Part shown: positions 13,001 to 28,000 of the stretch, one piece after another | How the letters are laid out: each line of letters starts with the position of its first letter | Position numbering within the stretch: the first letter of the stretch is position 1 | Assembly (NCBI RefSeq): GCF_900496995.4 | Contig: NC_044014.1 | Location: 10,077,001 to 10,141,000, forward strand | DNA: 64,000 nucleotides | Reading direction: 5' to 3' | From: Aquila chrysaetos chrysaetos | Lineage: Eukaryota; Chordata; Aves; Accipitriformes; Accipitridae | Translations under genes and position numbers: made by a program | Notes under the pieces: generated by a model | The model's input: only the letters and a program-made list of their open reading frames with translations | Databases searched by the model: none | What the model was told of the DNA's origin: nothing

Positions 13001-16000
13001 CCTTATTAGGGTATGTGCTTTCTTATCTTTAGTGCTGCCTGTATCAAAGCAAAGTATGGCTTGCAAATGTTATATACTTATGTTATAAAGATTCACTAAT
13101 AATGAAGTAGAGCTCCAAATGCACTGGTGTTCCATATTATATGATACTTCAATTGTTACATGATGATGTAGTTCCCGAATCTGCCTCTGGTATATATCTG
13201 TGTTTTAAGAATTCACTCCTGTTTGTACACATACACAACTTTAAACAGTTCAGTAATACTGCTGCCCATTAACTGTGAGTCAATCTGAAAGCACAGAAAA
13301 GACTTTATTTTGTAACAGTCAACAGCAATATCTGTTTGAAGAGATTCCATTCCCAGGACTACCCACACTTCCAGCTTCCCTGTCTGGGGACTGCATGCTT
13401 GCTTCCAGTCTGGGAATTAAAAGCCTGGGAATCAAAGTTACATTTTGTGGCTGGCACCACTGACATTTTCTAAATAGATTGAAGTTTGAAAATATTATTC
13501 TTGTCTACTAATTTTATCTTTATAAAAAGTAACAAGGAAGAAGTCTGTTGGTACACTCATCCTCTGCAAAAACACAAGGGGCAAAAAGGCTATACAACAT
13601 GCCCTCCAACAGCATAACCCTTTATGAAACAAAATGCTTCTGGAATTTTCCTTGTTAGTTAACATACCTGCCCTCTCATCAAGGGAAATCCTTGGACATA
13701 GATACCAAGGGGATATCATACAATGGGAGATAACAGGGAGCTAAAAATGATGACTATAATTAAATATTTTTACTTTCTTTCCCAAGTTTTCTAACTCAGG
13801 CCTTCTGACTGTAATGGCAGTACATACTTCAAAAAAATCCAAAGTAGACGTGACAGCATTTGTTAACATGAAAGAACTAATTTAGATTATTTAGTGTTGG
13901 GATACATCACTATAACTAGAAAGCTAAGTCTGGTTATGCATTTTATTCACTCCTGTTTAAGCACAGCAAATGCATACACTTGAGGGTATTTCAGCAACGC
14001 AGTCTCCCCTGACCCCCGACACCCACATTCCATGTTTGAAAACACTTTCAGCATCAAATGAGAACAGTTAAAAACTGTGTCTCATTATGACCCCAGCATG
14101 CCTGACAAAGCCTCTGTAAGACTTGTTAAGGATGTTTATTTTCAGCGGCTCTGCATCTGGAATTTTGCATTAAAAACAGTATCTGATACCTGAACTAGTG
14201 TTTAGAAATCTGATTTGTAGCTTTAACTTCTTTGTCATGAGCATACATTTAATTCACAGAACAAGACTACAGACTGTGGAACAAATAGAATGAGAAATCA
14301 TCATTCCAGGTACAAATATCGTAGTTTTTATAGAGGGCAGTTTCAAGTCATGGACTTCAAAATGTTACAAAGTTTGACATCTGTTAAGATGGCAACTCTT
14401 CTAATCCAAATGCATCTTTTTACTGCAGAAAGTAATCATCAACCATTTTGTCAAGATGTAGAGAAGTCCAACTTACTAGAAATGTAGTCTGTTAAACGAA
14501 ACTGCATGGGATTACTGTTGGATCTCAACAAGTGACTGAGTCACAAATCCCATTACATCCTTATGTTAAGACTTTAGTCTTTGTATGTTTCTGTCAGAGC
14601 CGTGTTTATACTAAAATACTAACATAAATTTCTAATTTCTTGATCTGTTTCTATAGTGAACATGTGAAACATTAATAACTTCTGTTGCTATTACTATTCA
14701 GCAATACCATAAACTCCCTAATCTCTTAGTTTTGACTTGGAATACAGAATCAGAACATTCAGTCAACAGTTCAACTGGGTTTCTGTAGAGATAAAGTCTG
14801 TTGGGCTGATAGCACAAAAAGCTACTAGTTCTGAAAGTTTATCCCTCCTCAGTTTTCTCTCAAAAGCTTAAAGGAAAAAAAAAAAAAAAAAAAGCCAGTT
14901 TAGGACCAGGAATTAAAGCTGCTTAGGGGTGACAGAACCTGCACTTATATTATACGACGACATGTGAAAACTTCAGTTAAATCTATTTGTCCCTTTCTGA
15001 TTCTGCCAACAGTATGAAGCTGGCTAACTCACTCAAACAATATACAGAAGAAAACAGTGTGCTTCAGAAGTCCTCCCAAAGCGAGACTGGGTAATGTCCT
15101 GCTTCACTGCAGTCCTTCACTGTAACTTCTTAATGTCATATTTCTCAAAAGACTTTTTCTCCTTAAATAATTCTTACACAGGAGTAAAACCCTATGACAA
15201 GTCTTCCACTTTACTTCAGCCTAATCTTTAATTAAGAAGTTACTTTTTCTTTGAAATTCCAAATATTTTAAATAAAAAATAATTACCATTTACAAGTAAA
15301 TTTAGGATCTAGTTCAAGGAGAGAAGACAGACAATGCTGTTCCGTGTCAATGACGTCTCTAACATGATTTTCTGTAGAACTGAACTTGTTTGAGCGCAGA
15401 CGCAGCCCAAAGCTGAATGGGGTATCTTTGAGTTTGTACATTCCATAGGAAACTGCTAAAGAGATGAGAAGGCCTTTTGCACATCACATCATTGCTACAT
15501 CAGGCATATTACATATGCAACACATGTTTAGAGTAATTCAAATTTTGAGTTGTCCAGAAAAATGATTCCTAATTAATTGCTGATGATTACAAAAGCAGCT
15601 CTTCCATTTTCAGCTATCACCAAGGAAAATGCCTTTCACAGGACAGTGAAGGCTAGAACCTCAATGCCAGAATGAGACCAGACTAGAAGGAAAAAGAAGA
15701 GTGACATGTAGAAAGGATACTTTCAAGACACAGACAGTTCAGACATAAACAGTTCATACATAGTCTCAGCTCACCCAGGAAATGCTTATTGCTGAGTTAT
15801 TGAGAGTTTCTATAAATAGATTATTATTAAATAAAGACCAGATTTTGGAATGTGAAACAGTTATGTCACCAAGCACAGGTCATTGTCCTGTTCCTTCCAG
15901 CAAGAATGCAGCTATCAAGAACATTTCACGCTTAGATCAACTGTGCATTTAAGTATCACTTGCTTTCAACACCCACTGAATAAAAATAGAAGGGGACAAC

Positions 16001-19000
16001 GGAGAAAGCTAAAAAAGCACACAGTAATTTAATAACGTATTTTTAAGCTGCTGGCCCTCCCCCTGTATTTCCCGCACGATCTATGTCAATGCGAATTTCA
16101 GCACCAACTTCAACAAGGCCAGAATTTAATCCATGGAGTTCATTCAAGAATTTTAAACAGGGAGGGTAAAACACAAGCTCAGTGGTCAAAACTAAACAAA
16201 TAAAAAAGATGACAAGGAAGAATACTGTCTGCCTGAATCCTAGCATGTGTTTTGTCTCCATTAACTCTCCTACCTTAAAGAGAGGTAACCTTTCCCTTTG
16301 AGACTTTGAAAAAGGTCAGCATAAGCTGTTCAATACTATTTAGTGTAGTACATAAACAGCTTAAACATTTAAACTTCTTTTTTTCTCCCTTTCATGTTCT
16401 GGATAGCATGGCTTTGGACATTGAAAGGAAGCTCACAGAAGCATCACTTGTTTAATAACTATAAAATCCACAAATCTAGCTTCTTAAAAGAAAAAAATGC
16501 CTCTTGTACACAGTTTACGCTACATAGATCTAAAGAAAGTGGGAAAGTATGATGTTATTTCCCATATGCCACGCCAGTTATCACAAAAGTCAAACTTATG
16601 AATTTTGTAATAATGAACATAAGTTGTTGAAGTGTACGTTATCTCCTGCAACTTGCACAAGATACATATAAGCATAGGTAAAAAATGGGCACTGGATCTG
16701 AACAAAAGTAGTATTTAAAACTCTCATCAATTACTTCATCCATCCAAATGCATAAACAGGCATTGGCGCACCACTTTTAATATACTGACAACAGGGTATC
16801 TACCTGTAGGACAGCACACGGAGAATTACCAACGGAAGGCTGGGTCTTCGCCCAGGACAGTGAAGATTTCCTACAAAACTGCTTTGCGTGCATTTACTGA
16901 AAAACAAATGCATCCCATGGATAGTAACAGAAGATCCTACTAGGCTCAAGCAATTTGCAGTAACCATACAACTTTGACAAACTCTGTTGCAGCATTGACA
17001 AACTATTTTGATGGCTGGCAACAAACTTGAAGTCACTGCAGCTCCTGACAGTATCTCTACACTGTAAGACATATGCACTGCAGACTACAAGACACCAGTC
17101 CTGGTTCCTCATGTTCCATGACAGACTCTTGTTAGCATTCTACTCAACAGAACCCTCCATTTTGACAACTGTCTCTGGTTATAGTTTTCTAAAGAGTTTT
17201 ATATAGCTGTTACAGTAATTTACAATTTTCCTAGCTTACTTTACTCACACAAAACCATATAAAAAAATCTTAAAAAGAAACTGAAAGCACACCCTCCCCC
17301 CCATGCTATCTATTTGGCCTATCACCCTCTCAAAGAAAGAATTTAAATTGATTTAACCCCTTCTTAAGTGACAGGTTATATTATATTTTGTAGAGATCTA
17401 AATAGACAACTGACTGGTAGATTCTAATTGAGTATGAAAGAATCTATACTGGTATGAACAGAGTGCATTCAGAAGATCTGATTTTTATGTAAATGCTTAT
17501 AAAAATTCAGCAGTCAGTAATGAACAGTGCAGATGATGAACCCTTTACAGGTGACTAATTCAGTGATTATTATGTTCATATTGATAACAATCATATCAAT
17601 TAACATTTAACAAGCAGAGCTTTCAAAAATAAAACATATCGACAAATATTCGACTACTGGCAAAAGCAGAAGGAAGCATCATGAAAAATGAAAAGTAAAA
17701 TTATACGGTATTTTGAATAGCTCTGTTAACCAGCTTAAGTTTCTGAAGCAGTAATGAGTTATTAGTCTCCTCCTTTGCTGATCTGCAAAACAGCTCTGCA
17801 ATAACATCCCACGGAGTTCAGCTTGCTGGTTCAAGATACCTTGAAAACTATACCATCTAGTCACACAACAGTCTACTGAATCACAAAAGGAAAATTCAGC
17901 AAAGCTCATGCCTTCATTAATAGCAGCCCACATTCAGTGAGATGCTCTTTCAGGTACTCCTCCTTTCTCTTGCAAGTAGGATTCCATATGCTTAACACTG
18001 ATTGTAAGGGTCATTCACAAAGCCTTTGAAAAAAGTGCTTTTTTTTTTGGTAGAAGACACTACTAAAAATGTTAAATCTAAAAATTGATGCTGGTTGCTT
18101 ATTTAAGTAGTCAAGGCTGCTGGTAGTACACTGTCTATACTGACAATGTATTTGTACCAGAAGACTTCTATCAGCCAGCATTTATGAACTACCTTCACAT
18201 TCCCTTAAACTTAATTTGAGTGTGTTTTCCTCCCTTGTAACTGACCCAAGATTATAACAAATGCTTCCAGGTCAGTAAAATGTTGTAATTTACTAATCTT
18301 GCAAAGCACCTCTAATTTAAAGATATTGGACTTAAATCATGCTACTTCTCCACCCCATTCATCTGCAAATCCAAGAAATCCCAATATTGGAAGTCAATTT
18401 TTATGCCTGAAATACTGACCTAAGGGATTTACACCACATTAAAGCATTGTTCTTTCATTGTTAAGAAACTGGCATCTGCAACTTCTAAATTATATTGAAA
18501 TGGAAACATGAGAAAATAGAGTATCAACTCACAGTTAATAATGGTTGAAAACACAGTTATGCAATGTCAAGCTCAGGTGTGTGTTAGGAGAACCAGGAAA
18601 GAAAGCTACTTAAATCTTCAGAAGCTGATTCTTGCATCCTACTATGCAAAGATTTGATTTTTACCCATTGATACTTGCAATGTTTTTTCTGAGATACTCC
18701 TCTCCTATCTGATTGACTCTATCATGATCTTGAGTCTAATGATTTTATGTCACCTAAACAGGAATAAACAGAGGCCCGCAACTAAAATTATTTTTATTTT
18801 GTAAACTCAAATATTTACAAGTAGTCAGACATGTCTGTATAGTCAGGGAAAGGAACTTCTAGACAATGCTCACTTCCTGTAAACCGTAGCTGCTTCTTAA
18901 GTGATCCTGGCATAAAGCACTGGCCTAACAAAGGCAGTCATGACTTCCTTCTGTATTTGGACCCAGTAACTGTATAACTTGCTGCAAAAGAATTTTTCTT

Positions 19001-22000
19001 CCATCAAGTAACAGTTCATATTTTTCAGGGTCCAAAGCAGAACTGCAGTTATCACTTGCAAATGAAACCACTGATTTTTAGACTCAGTTGTAAAGTAAAT
19101 CTTTACCTTTTAATATCTCAGATTATTACCAAAACAGGAAAACATTTAGCAAACAGTCATGCATGTGTAAACACGAGATGTTAAAAGCTCGACTGATACA
19201 ATACTTGAATTTCCGAAGACCACATCCCACGGAGAGCTGATAGGCTGTTCTTCTCCTTTTGCTCCACCTTCCTTATCAACACCTTGTATCCCAATGCCTG
19301 CTACAGTGGTCACCATCTCTAATTCCAGGTCAATCTACAAGAAGCAAAATTACACACACTGAATGTACAAAATTAACTTGACTAAAGTTACAGATAATTT
19401 GAGCTAGATGTCAAAACCAGAGAGTTTTTGCTGACAAATAAAAAATAAATCCTAACAATTTTCAGCTATTTGTTTATTTAGGAAAATAATTAATTTTACC
19501 ACAATGGTTGCTGATGGGGGGGGTATGTGGGGGGGAGAGGGAAGCAGCACGCAGCAGGAAAACCATGTGCCTGGAATTCTCTTAAACACGTAACAAAAAT
19601 TGACACTGCTCTGTCAAGGTTTGCTCAGCAGTTGTAGAAGAAAGTATCAAAATTTTCTAGAGAAATACTCAGACAATGGATGTGGATGTTTTATTTTAAA
19701 CTTCTACAGGAGTATGACATAAAAATTCAGATACTGTAACAGTATCTCCTAGCTCTATATAAAATAATCTGTACAAAGCAAATAATTTTTGCAATTTATT
19801 TCATGCCCTAGAGCAAAAAATGTTTTTATTTCATTTACGCAATGTAAATCCCTTTATTTTTCCTTCCCCTTCTGCTTATTTTCTAAGTGACTTCCAATAC
19901 CTCTCCGGAATTTATCATGATGATCATGTAAAAAGGGAGTCTTTCACGCACAGAATCTTCTAACTTTTGTAGCAGTAAATGCGCTCTTTGCAAGGCCCGT
20001 GGCCTGCACAAACATCTGAAAACATATCCTGTAGCTGTTGTACTACTTTAATTTTTGGATACCCTCATGGCACATTTAGATGAAAGGGAACAGCTAATTA
20101 TCACGAAAAATGCTGAAGCAGTATGATCCTGATCTTCAGAAGTTTCTGATCTGTCTTTGCTACCTGCAACTTTATTTCCTGCAGTCACCATGCTACAGTG
20201 ATGAATATTAGTAAGATGAGGATCCTGGAGCAAACTACTCATTTTTAGTAACAATATTTCTTTACCAACAGGGAGCCTTAGTCCTTTCCAGAATAAAACC
20301 TGGCAGCCAACTGCAATGAATCCAGTGCAGGGATTTTGTAGACTAGTGCTTTGAATGAACCTAATTAACAGTACAAAGGCACCCCAAATTGAGTAAGAAT
20401 GTACCTCCTCTGATCACAAATCAGACATACTGGTGAGGATCTGAGTACAAGATCTTCTGAGATGCACAGAATACTTTTAACAATAAGCTAATATTCTATT
20501 GCTTCAACAATCTTAACTTCTGATTATTCTAAATTTGACCTAACCAAATGTAAGATCCAATGACAATATATAGAAAAAGTAACACTCCTATGTGCTAAAA
20601 CCTTGCAAGCATTTAATCAAAAAAAATCCACATGTAGAAAATTCTGATATTAAAGCAGTTACCTGTACTTTAGAGACCTAAACAGCTAACAGAAGTTTAG
20701 ATATTCACTGAACCATAGTAGTACAATAACTTTAGATAAGAATCTGATACTACCAGAAGTGAAACAAAAACAATTTTTGCTTCCAGTACTAAGAATAGAT
20801 GTTTCTCATAACAGGAAAGTAAGAGTCACTAAAGAAAAAAAAAAAAAATCAGTTATGCTAGAATGAGTAGTGCATATCATCTTCATTTGAAAGGAAGCAC
20901 AGAAGTCTATGTAGCCCTTTAGAAAACAAACTACACAACAGCATTTATTTATAAGATATTGGGCCAAATTTCCTTCCTAATGATGAAGGTATTTGGAGAG
21001 TAATTAATTTGGTGTAAATTTTCACCTGTGTAAGCAGAATAAGGTATAAGAGATTAAATTTTGAATTTCCTTATGGGAAATTTACCTTTCTAATTAGGTG
21101 ATTTTCTGTATCAGCTACATAAATAACATTATTTTTTATAGCGATCCCTTGTGGTGAGTTGAAAGCTGCCTCTGAAAATCTGCCATCTCTCCTTCCACTG
21201 CTTGGACCTATAAATGAAACAAAGCACACTCAAAAGTAATTTTAGGAAAAAAAAAACCAAACACTTAAAGTGCATACATTTAAACCTGTAAGAAAATTAC
21301 ATATTCTAAGAGATGCTTTCACAGCACCTTGTAAAGTTTACATTATTAATATTTTGTGTAGTCTCATTTTAGCCGCTGTGCTATGTGATTACGATAGCCT
21401 GGTGCTATTAAGTTTTGAACTCATTCTCCACAAGTTCTCTGCTTCTTTAAGCTCATCTTCCAAGTAGAAGTCCTAATAGGGGTCTAAATTGTTCCTGTTT
21501 CCTTGCCCTAAAGGACAACAGCAACAATGGAAGACAGAAATAAAAAACTACATCTTTTTTTCTTCCCAACTACATCAAAGCAAGCCAGCAGGAAAAACTT
21601 TTAATTTCCAGAACTCAACTCCATTTCAATGGTTTAGATTTTGCTGTAATCACAAATGAAACTAATATTTGATTAGCAGCGTCTTCTCATTAATAATAAT
21701 TAGGAAAAAGATGACATGGAACTAATTACACAAAAGAACAGTGAGAATGATGGAGTGTCAGTCTTCTGCACAGAACAATCAAGAAATAGAAAGGAACATG
21801 TCCTGAACATAACAGTATGAAGGTAAGCATCGTATTTCAGAGGGAGTAACATTTAAAGTGCATTAGCAGTATGTGTCAGCAGAAGACATTTAGATATGAG
21901 TTATGTGTGCATCATGATTTATGATGCAAATATAGTAATTTCAACCTCTGTGCATGCCCACATTTATTACTGTATTATCAACTTCATTACATTCTTTTCT

Positions 22001-25000
22001 GCCCACTGACTCATTTAACTGAGTCATTGAAATACACAAACTTTTACAACCTACTGTCAGAAGACAATTTAGACCTTAACAGACACCAATGACTGAGGTG
22101 CTGGTGTGTCAAGATTCCAGTAGTTCCCCTTATAACTGTCAGAGTGCACATCCCCATGGAAGGGAATAGCAGAGTGCCAGAGGAAGGAGGGGTACCAGTT
22201 CAGAGGTTAGGACACTTCCTTCTGAATTACTGTTTACTAACTATCCCAGAACACTAAAGGGTAGCTTGTCTGCAGAGACTTCATCACACATATCAAACAG
22301 AAACCAAATTCTCTTATTTTTGTCATAAGAAATCTTGTCTGTACTCCCCATAGGAGATGGGTATTAAGACTAATGCCTTTGTCAGGTTAACTTGGATAAT
22401 TAGTCTGTCTATCCAATGCACTGTTACTTCAAATAGCAAGAGATTTTCTTTCTTTCTTTAAATAGAAGTGCCACTGGTATTTTTATGAGCTTTGTAGGAT
22501 CCTGCCATGGCAGAGGTGTTAGTCAATACCAGACTAATTAATATATGACACATCAGCATACAGGTTGTGATTCTGAGACATAAATGAGCCATTGTTCTAA
22601 ATGATTTGGGTATTTAACCACTTCCTAAATCTGTCTATTATGGTTGCTCACAGATGGACTGTCCTAACAGCTATTACTTGGTGCATTAAGATGTAACTTT
22701 GACCACTGTAACAGATTAAAAAAAAGAACAAGTCCAAATGTTTCATTTATGAAAGAGTAAAGCATACAAAGAGTGTGCAATTTTTTAAATTTGCATTGTA
22801 AAGCAGATTGTAATTTTACAAAAACCATTAAAGAGTTTAGTTTTTTTAAAGCTGAAATATTACTAATATAAACTCTGTAACAAATGTAACTAAATTTAAA
22901 ATACTTTAACTATTTTAATAACTTGTTTATACGTTATACCTCAGTTTTGATGAGAACACAGGCCTTTTAATATACACTAAGGCAACTTCATTTTCAGGTG
23001 CCTATGTACTTACTAGTGCAATGCCCCTGCTGTTAATAATTCTCCCTTCCTCTAAAAACCAGAAGAGGATCCTATACAGGAATGCTCTTCATTTTAAAAA
23101 AAAGCAACAACAACCAAACAAAAAACACACCCCAAAAACCTCCCCACACAACACCACTGCCACAATTCAACATTCATTTTTTCTATTGGAAACGGAAGCA
23201 TTACTGTCTCTTTTCCCTACCTTGCTGCTGGATGTGGATGTATGTCACTTAAATCTAAACCCATTTGCAACTCTTTCAGAGGAATACAAAATGTATTTTT
23301 TGTAATTCATATTGGACATCATATAAAAATACAAGCTTTAGTCAATGGAACAAAGAAAAAAAATCTCAACCAATTGCAGTAACAGAGTCTCTCACTGACG
23401 GTACTACACTATATCCCCCTATATCCAGTAAAAGTGATTTTAGTAGAAAAAACATTTCTGGCAATGCTTATAAACTGCTACGTCCTCTAAGAAAAGAATC
23501 AGCCTAGTACGCCCAGCAAACATACTCTACTCCTAAACTAAAATTACTATAATAAACTTATATAGCCTTACCTCCAATAGTGTGTAGAATGTGTCCATTT
23601 TTTTGAGTAACCAAAATCCTATGATGTCCAGTGTCTGCTATTACCAGCTTTTCTCCTGAATTATCTACAGTCACTTTGCCAGGAAACAGCAGGGGAGAAG
23701 GTGGGAGGGTGTCCCTGTATAGCTTTATTCCAATGTTGTTGTCTTTGATTTGTCCTCTCTCCTTGTAGAATTTCAGTGTTATAGAAGTAAATAAAAACAA
23801 CTTCTCTCTGTGTCCCTCTCCAACAAGCGAAAACAGCATATTTCCACGAGGCCCGAGAATGACCAGAGTTGGCCAGCAGGACACTTCTAGTTCATGCCAC
23901 AGTGTTGCATCTGCATCATTTACTACAGGGTGCACAATATTATACCTCAGAACAGCACTTTTAATGTTATCCAGAACTTTTTCATTTGGGAATTTCGCTG
24001 AATGGACACCAACAATAATAAGACCGTCTGAAAGGAAAAATAAAATCGTGCATTGATACATATTTGTATTTGAATTAAAAAAAAAAGTAAAAATGAAGCA
24101 CAGTTATCTCACAATGTGACTGACTGCTTTCCAGAATGAAAGAGGATTTGAACAAACAAAAAGCAATTACATCTCAGTAGGAATACAGATAGATATGTAT
24201 ACAAAATACTGAAACTCAGAAATAACACTTCAGTAAAATTACTGAACTTTAGGGCCATTACTTCCCCAGCCGGTTGACATTTAATATGTCATAAATTGTT
24301 CTTAGTTCCTGAACCTCTACATAGTAAGGTAGGAAATACTTTCAAAATAATTATGGGTAAGTTGTAGCAGTTCAACTGATACTTTGGTTTTTTTCAGATG
24401 TTTATGATACGTCTTTGTCTTTTGATTCCTATACACAACTATGGTGTTTTAGAAAATTAATTCTTTTCCACAGTTAACTAGGAATCACAAATATAACACT
24501 GAACTCCAGAAGTTCAGAGTTACCTTGGCACATCTAACTCTTTATCTAGAGTAAAAAAACCAAAACACCCCCAAAAACCAAAAAAAAACAAAAAACAAAA
24601 CCAAAAAAACCCCAAAAACCTACAGGCTTCTGAAATCAATACAGTATTCTATATTTCAAATAAAAATACCAGCACTGACAACTATGACAAAATTACAAAT
24701 AGCACTTGTTACAAAGCAGGCAGGCTTGAACCCTTTTCCTTAAAAAAAGAAGGGGGGGGGGGGGAGGATTGAATAATTGATTTTTGCCCCTCCCCTTAAA
24801 ATGTTTAACTTAATTTTTGTATTTGGTTAATAAAGACAATGAAGGTTCAGGTTTTCCCATAGCAGGGATAACTGCACTTCAAATCCTAGTACAAAGGTGT
24901 TGCATAGGCATAAAGTAATATAATTCTGCTTATATACATTGCATACATAATACCAACCCTAAAATCGATCAAAAGCACACAATTATGAACTTCCTTGAAT

Positions 25001-28000
25001 TGTTTGCTTATTTTCTTAGTTTTATGAAATTCAAACACAGAAATAAAAATCCATGACTCAGACTTCAGCTGCTTTTCCCTTGTGATAAGAAATAAATCTG
25101 CTTCCACCCCATGTAGACAATTACATAAGCAGCCCCAAATTTTCCACTCCCCCTCCCTACCCAAGAAAGAATAAAGAGCCTTCCTTCAGTCAAGCCACTT
25201 TTCAGTACTTTCTAGGAGGGGAAGTGGAAAAAAAAAAAAAAGGACTACATCCTTTTTCAGGGCTTTAAATTATGTTTCACTAGCATAATCTCCACCAAAT
25301 GAAATAAACTGTGCATGACATCAATACCATACTTCGTCTTACTTTGTACTTAAAGAATACTATTAGCCATAAGCATAATCTTGTTAAAGTAACTTGTCAA
25401 TTCTAACTGAAGTAAGGAAGATAACAACAGTAACCATGCAGTTCTAGAAACCTGCAATACAATAATTTTAAACCAGACCTGTTAATCTAATGGAAATCAT
25501 TAGACATTAACCTTACTACTTATCAAAAAATCACTCACATTTCTGGATAGTGCAAGCATTTTGTAACCACAACTAACAACTGGGATCTTTCTACTTATTT
25601 GTCCAAGTAAAAGTTTTAAATTTGCATGTGATCTTTTGTGTTATTTTGAGGAGAGGAGTGAAATTAAATGGGAAAGGAAAATATCCTTAGAGTTGACGCC
25701 CACATGAGTTAATTTTACTGCAGTATTAGAAATTATTTTGACAACAAAAAAAGTACTTTCTTTTTTTTTCCCCAGTCAGGTCTATAAAAACATTTAGCAT
25801 TTATAAACCCTTTTATCAGTAGCATTCAAATATCTGTGGCATTTCCTTCCTTCCCACAGTCACCAATGTCTATAGGTGGATTCCTTATAGTATATTTTTT
25901 CAGTAATACAAGTAATACCAAAAAGCAAAGAAGACTTGGAGTCTGTACAAGGTGGCATGGAATAAGAACAGCCATTATCCCATCTAATCCAATTCTGATG
26001 ATGTTTATACTCTGAAATACGAGTGTAGATCCTCGAAGAACTTCATAAGGTTCTTAAATCAGACTAATTTGTGCTTGTACAAACAATCACTGCAATTGAA
26101 AACGTTGTGTTGTGCTACTATAGACAAAATAGGTTTGGTTGAACAGTTATTAAATTTAGATAAGCAGGATACAATTTAGTTATAAAAGATAAAGGCAGAT
26201 GCACAACGTGTATCTCTAAGTAAGCAAGTTCTGTCATTTAGTGCTTACTCTAATATTGTTATGCTTTATCCTAAACAACAGCCAACGGAAATAGCCCTCC
26301 TGAAATGACACTCATCTGGACAAAACAAATTTTTAAATAAATGTTTTCTCAGCAAAGTTTTAAGACGACTTGAGAGTATAAACTGTTTCAGTTACTTGTA
26401 GTAGCAGATACTTTATTTTTAGAAGGTAATTTTTTTCCAATTCAAGTATAACCATTTGTTACAACAGGAAAAGACTTCATCAATTTATCACAAATCTAAT
26501 CAGGACACAACCTAAATATTTTCAATCACTTTGCTAACAAATTTATTTCTCATCTTGTAGCTTCTCATAGTTGCTAGAACAGTACCCCTCTTTCCCCCAG
26601 TTTTTCTCTCTTTACTCTTCCAGTTGCAAGCACAATTATCAAAATCCAGAATTAGCTCTCTGAGAAGGAAATCCACACAAAAAATAATTTTTTGCAGCTT
26701 GCACAATGCACCTTTCTCCTTATCAAAGAAAATAATTTTATTTATTTAGCATTCTAGCATTTTAATTTTTAATCCACAAGAAGTGTACTTTTTTTCTGCA
26801 GTAACTCACCTATCTTATACATTTTATTTCATTTAGTCTAAACTGTTACATCACATAACAATTCATTCTAAACTGGAAATTTATGTATCAGATCATTACA
26901 GTTATTTGGCACTTACTACCTAATCCATTAAAGGGCTTCACTATTTGTAAAACTTTAAGGAAATATGTAAAAATAAAATGCTTTTGTAAAACCTTCCGCC
27001 AAAAGCCCTGCAGTTACAGTCAGCGGAGTTTGGCATTACAAGAATGGTGAAACCAGCCCTCTGATCAGAGAGGGCCTAAACCAGGGCCCAAAGAGTAACA
27101 ACTGTAAACAACTGCATCCAAGGACATGGTTTGGAACGGAATTTAGTGTTTACTTTTATGCTTTTCTACCTTTATGGTAGAGGTGCAATCTGGCTAGCTG
27201 GACATCTTTGTTCTACCTTCACCACTGGTTTTGTGGTAGAAATGTAACAATGGCAATTATTTCAGGTCTTAAATAGTTGTATTATTTGAGCTCAAACAGG
27301 TTTGTTTACTTCTAAAAAAACTGATTTAATCTTAAGTTGGCTTTTTATTCAGTTACAGAGGGCTTTTTTTTCAGTTACAGAGAAATTGAAAAGTATTTTT
27401 CTCTTTTAGCCGTCCTCCCCAACCACAAAACAGTGTTAACGCAGAAGAACATCTTCAGTGTGACAACAGGAAAGGGTAAAGTGCTGCATAGTAAAAAACT
27501 TAGTTGAATATAACAATTTCACAGATACAGAATTAAAAAAAATCACTATAACTGATAAAGTCTTTATCAATCCTATAGGTGCAGCATGTTGCAATATCAG
27601 ACAGCTCAAGTTATAGTATCATTAACTGATCTCCAAACAGTAGGTCAAATATTTTAACTGTAATAGGATCAGCAGCAGTGCTTATATTTGTCCTTCAAAA
27701 ACAGCATTCAGGCTAGAAAGACAATTCTGTACTGAACGCCTGAACAGCACAAAGAAGTTACAACATCCTCTCATGAAGAAAACTCCTGTGGAAACTGACA
27801 GATGCTATGCTAAGACATAAGAATATGCACACCATTTAAAACACTTTACTTGAACGATTATAACAGAGCACAACACTGGACTTACGCCAAGCTATTTCTA
27901 AATATTAAAAAGTACTCCCTCTTATAGAAGTCATTTCTGGACTGCTGATAACATGAACTGAATATGCACTGGGTTTTAAAATAACTTTCTGAATGCCACT

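Noticed and set aside
15297-15480. Minus-strand open stretch containing [12 protein letters not shown], briefly resembling HIGD1 proteins
   Set aside because: The similarity is about ten residues; the rest does not match, there is a stop just upstream, and no good splice sites frame it.
16043-16261. 72-residue minus-strand frame with a hydrophobic stretch near its start
   Set aside because: No family recognised, no conservation evidence, and it sits in an intron; likely chance.
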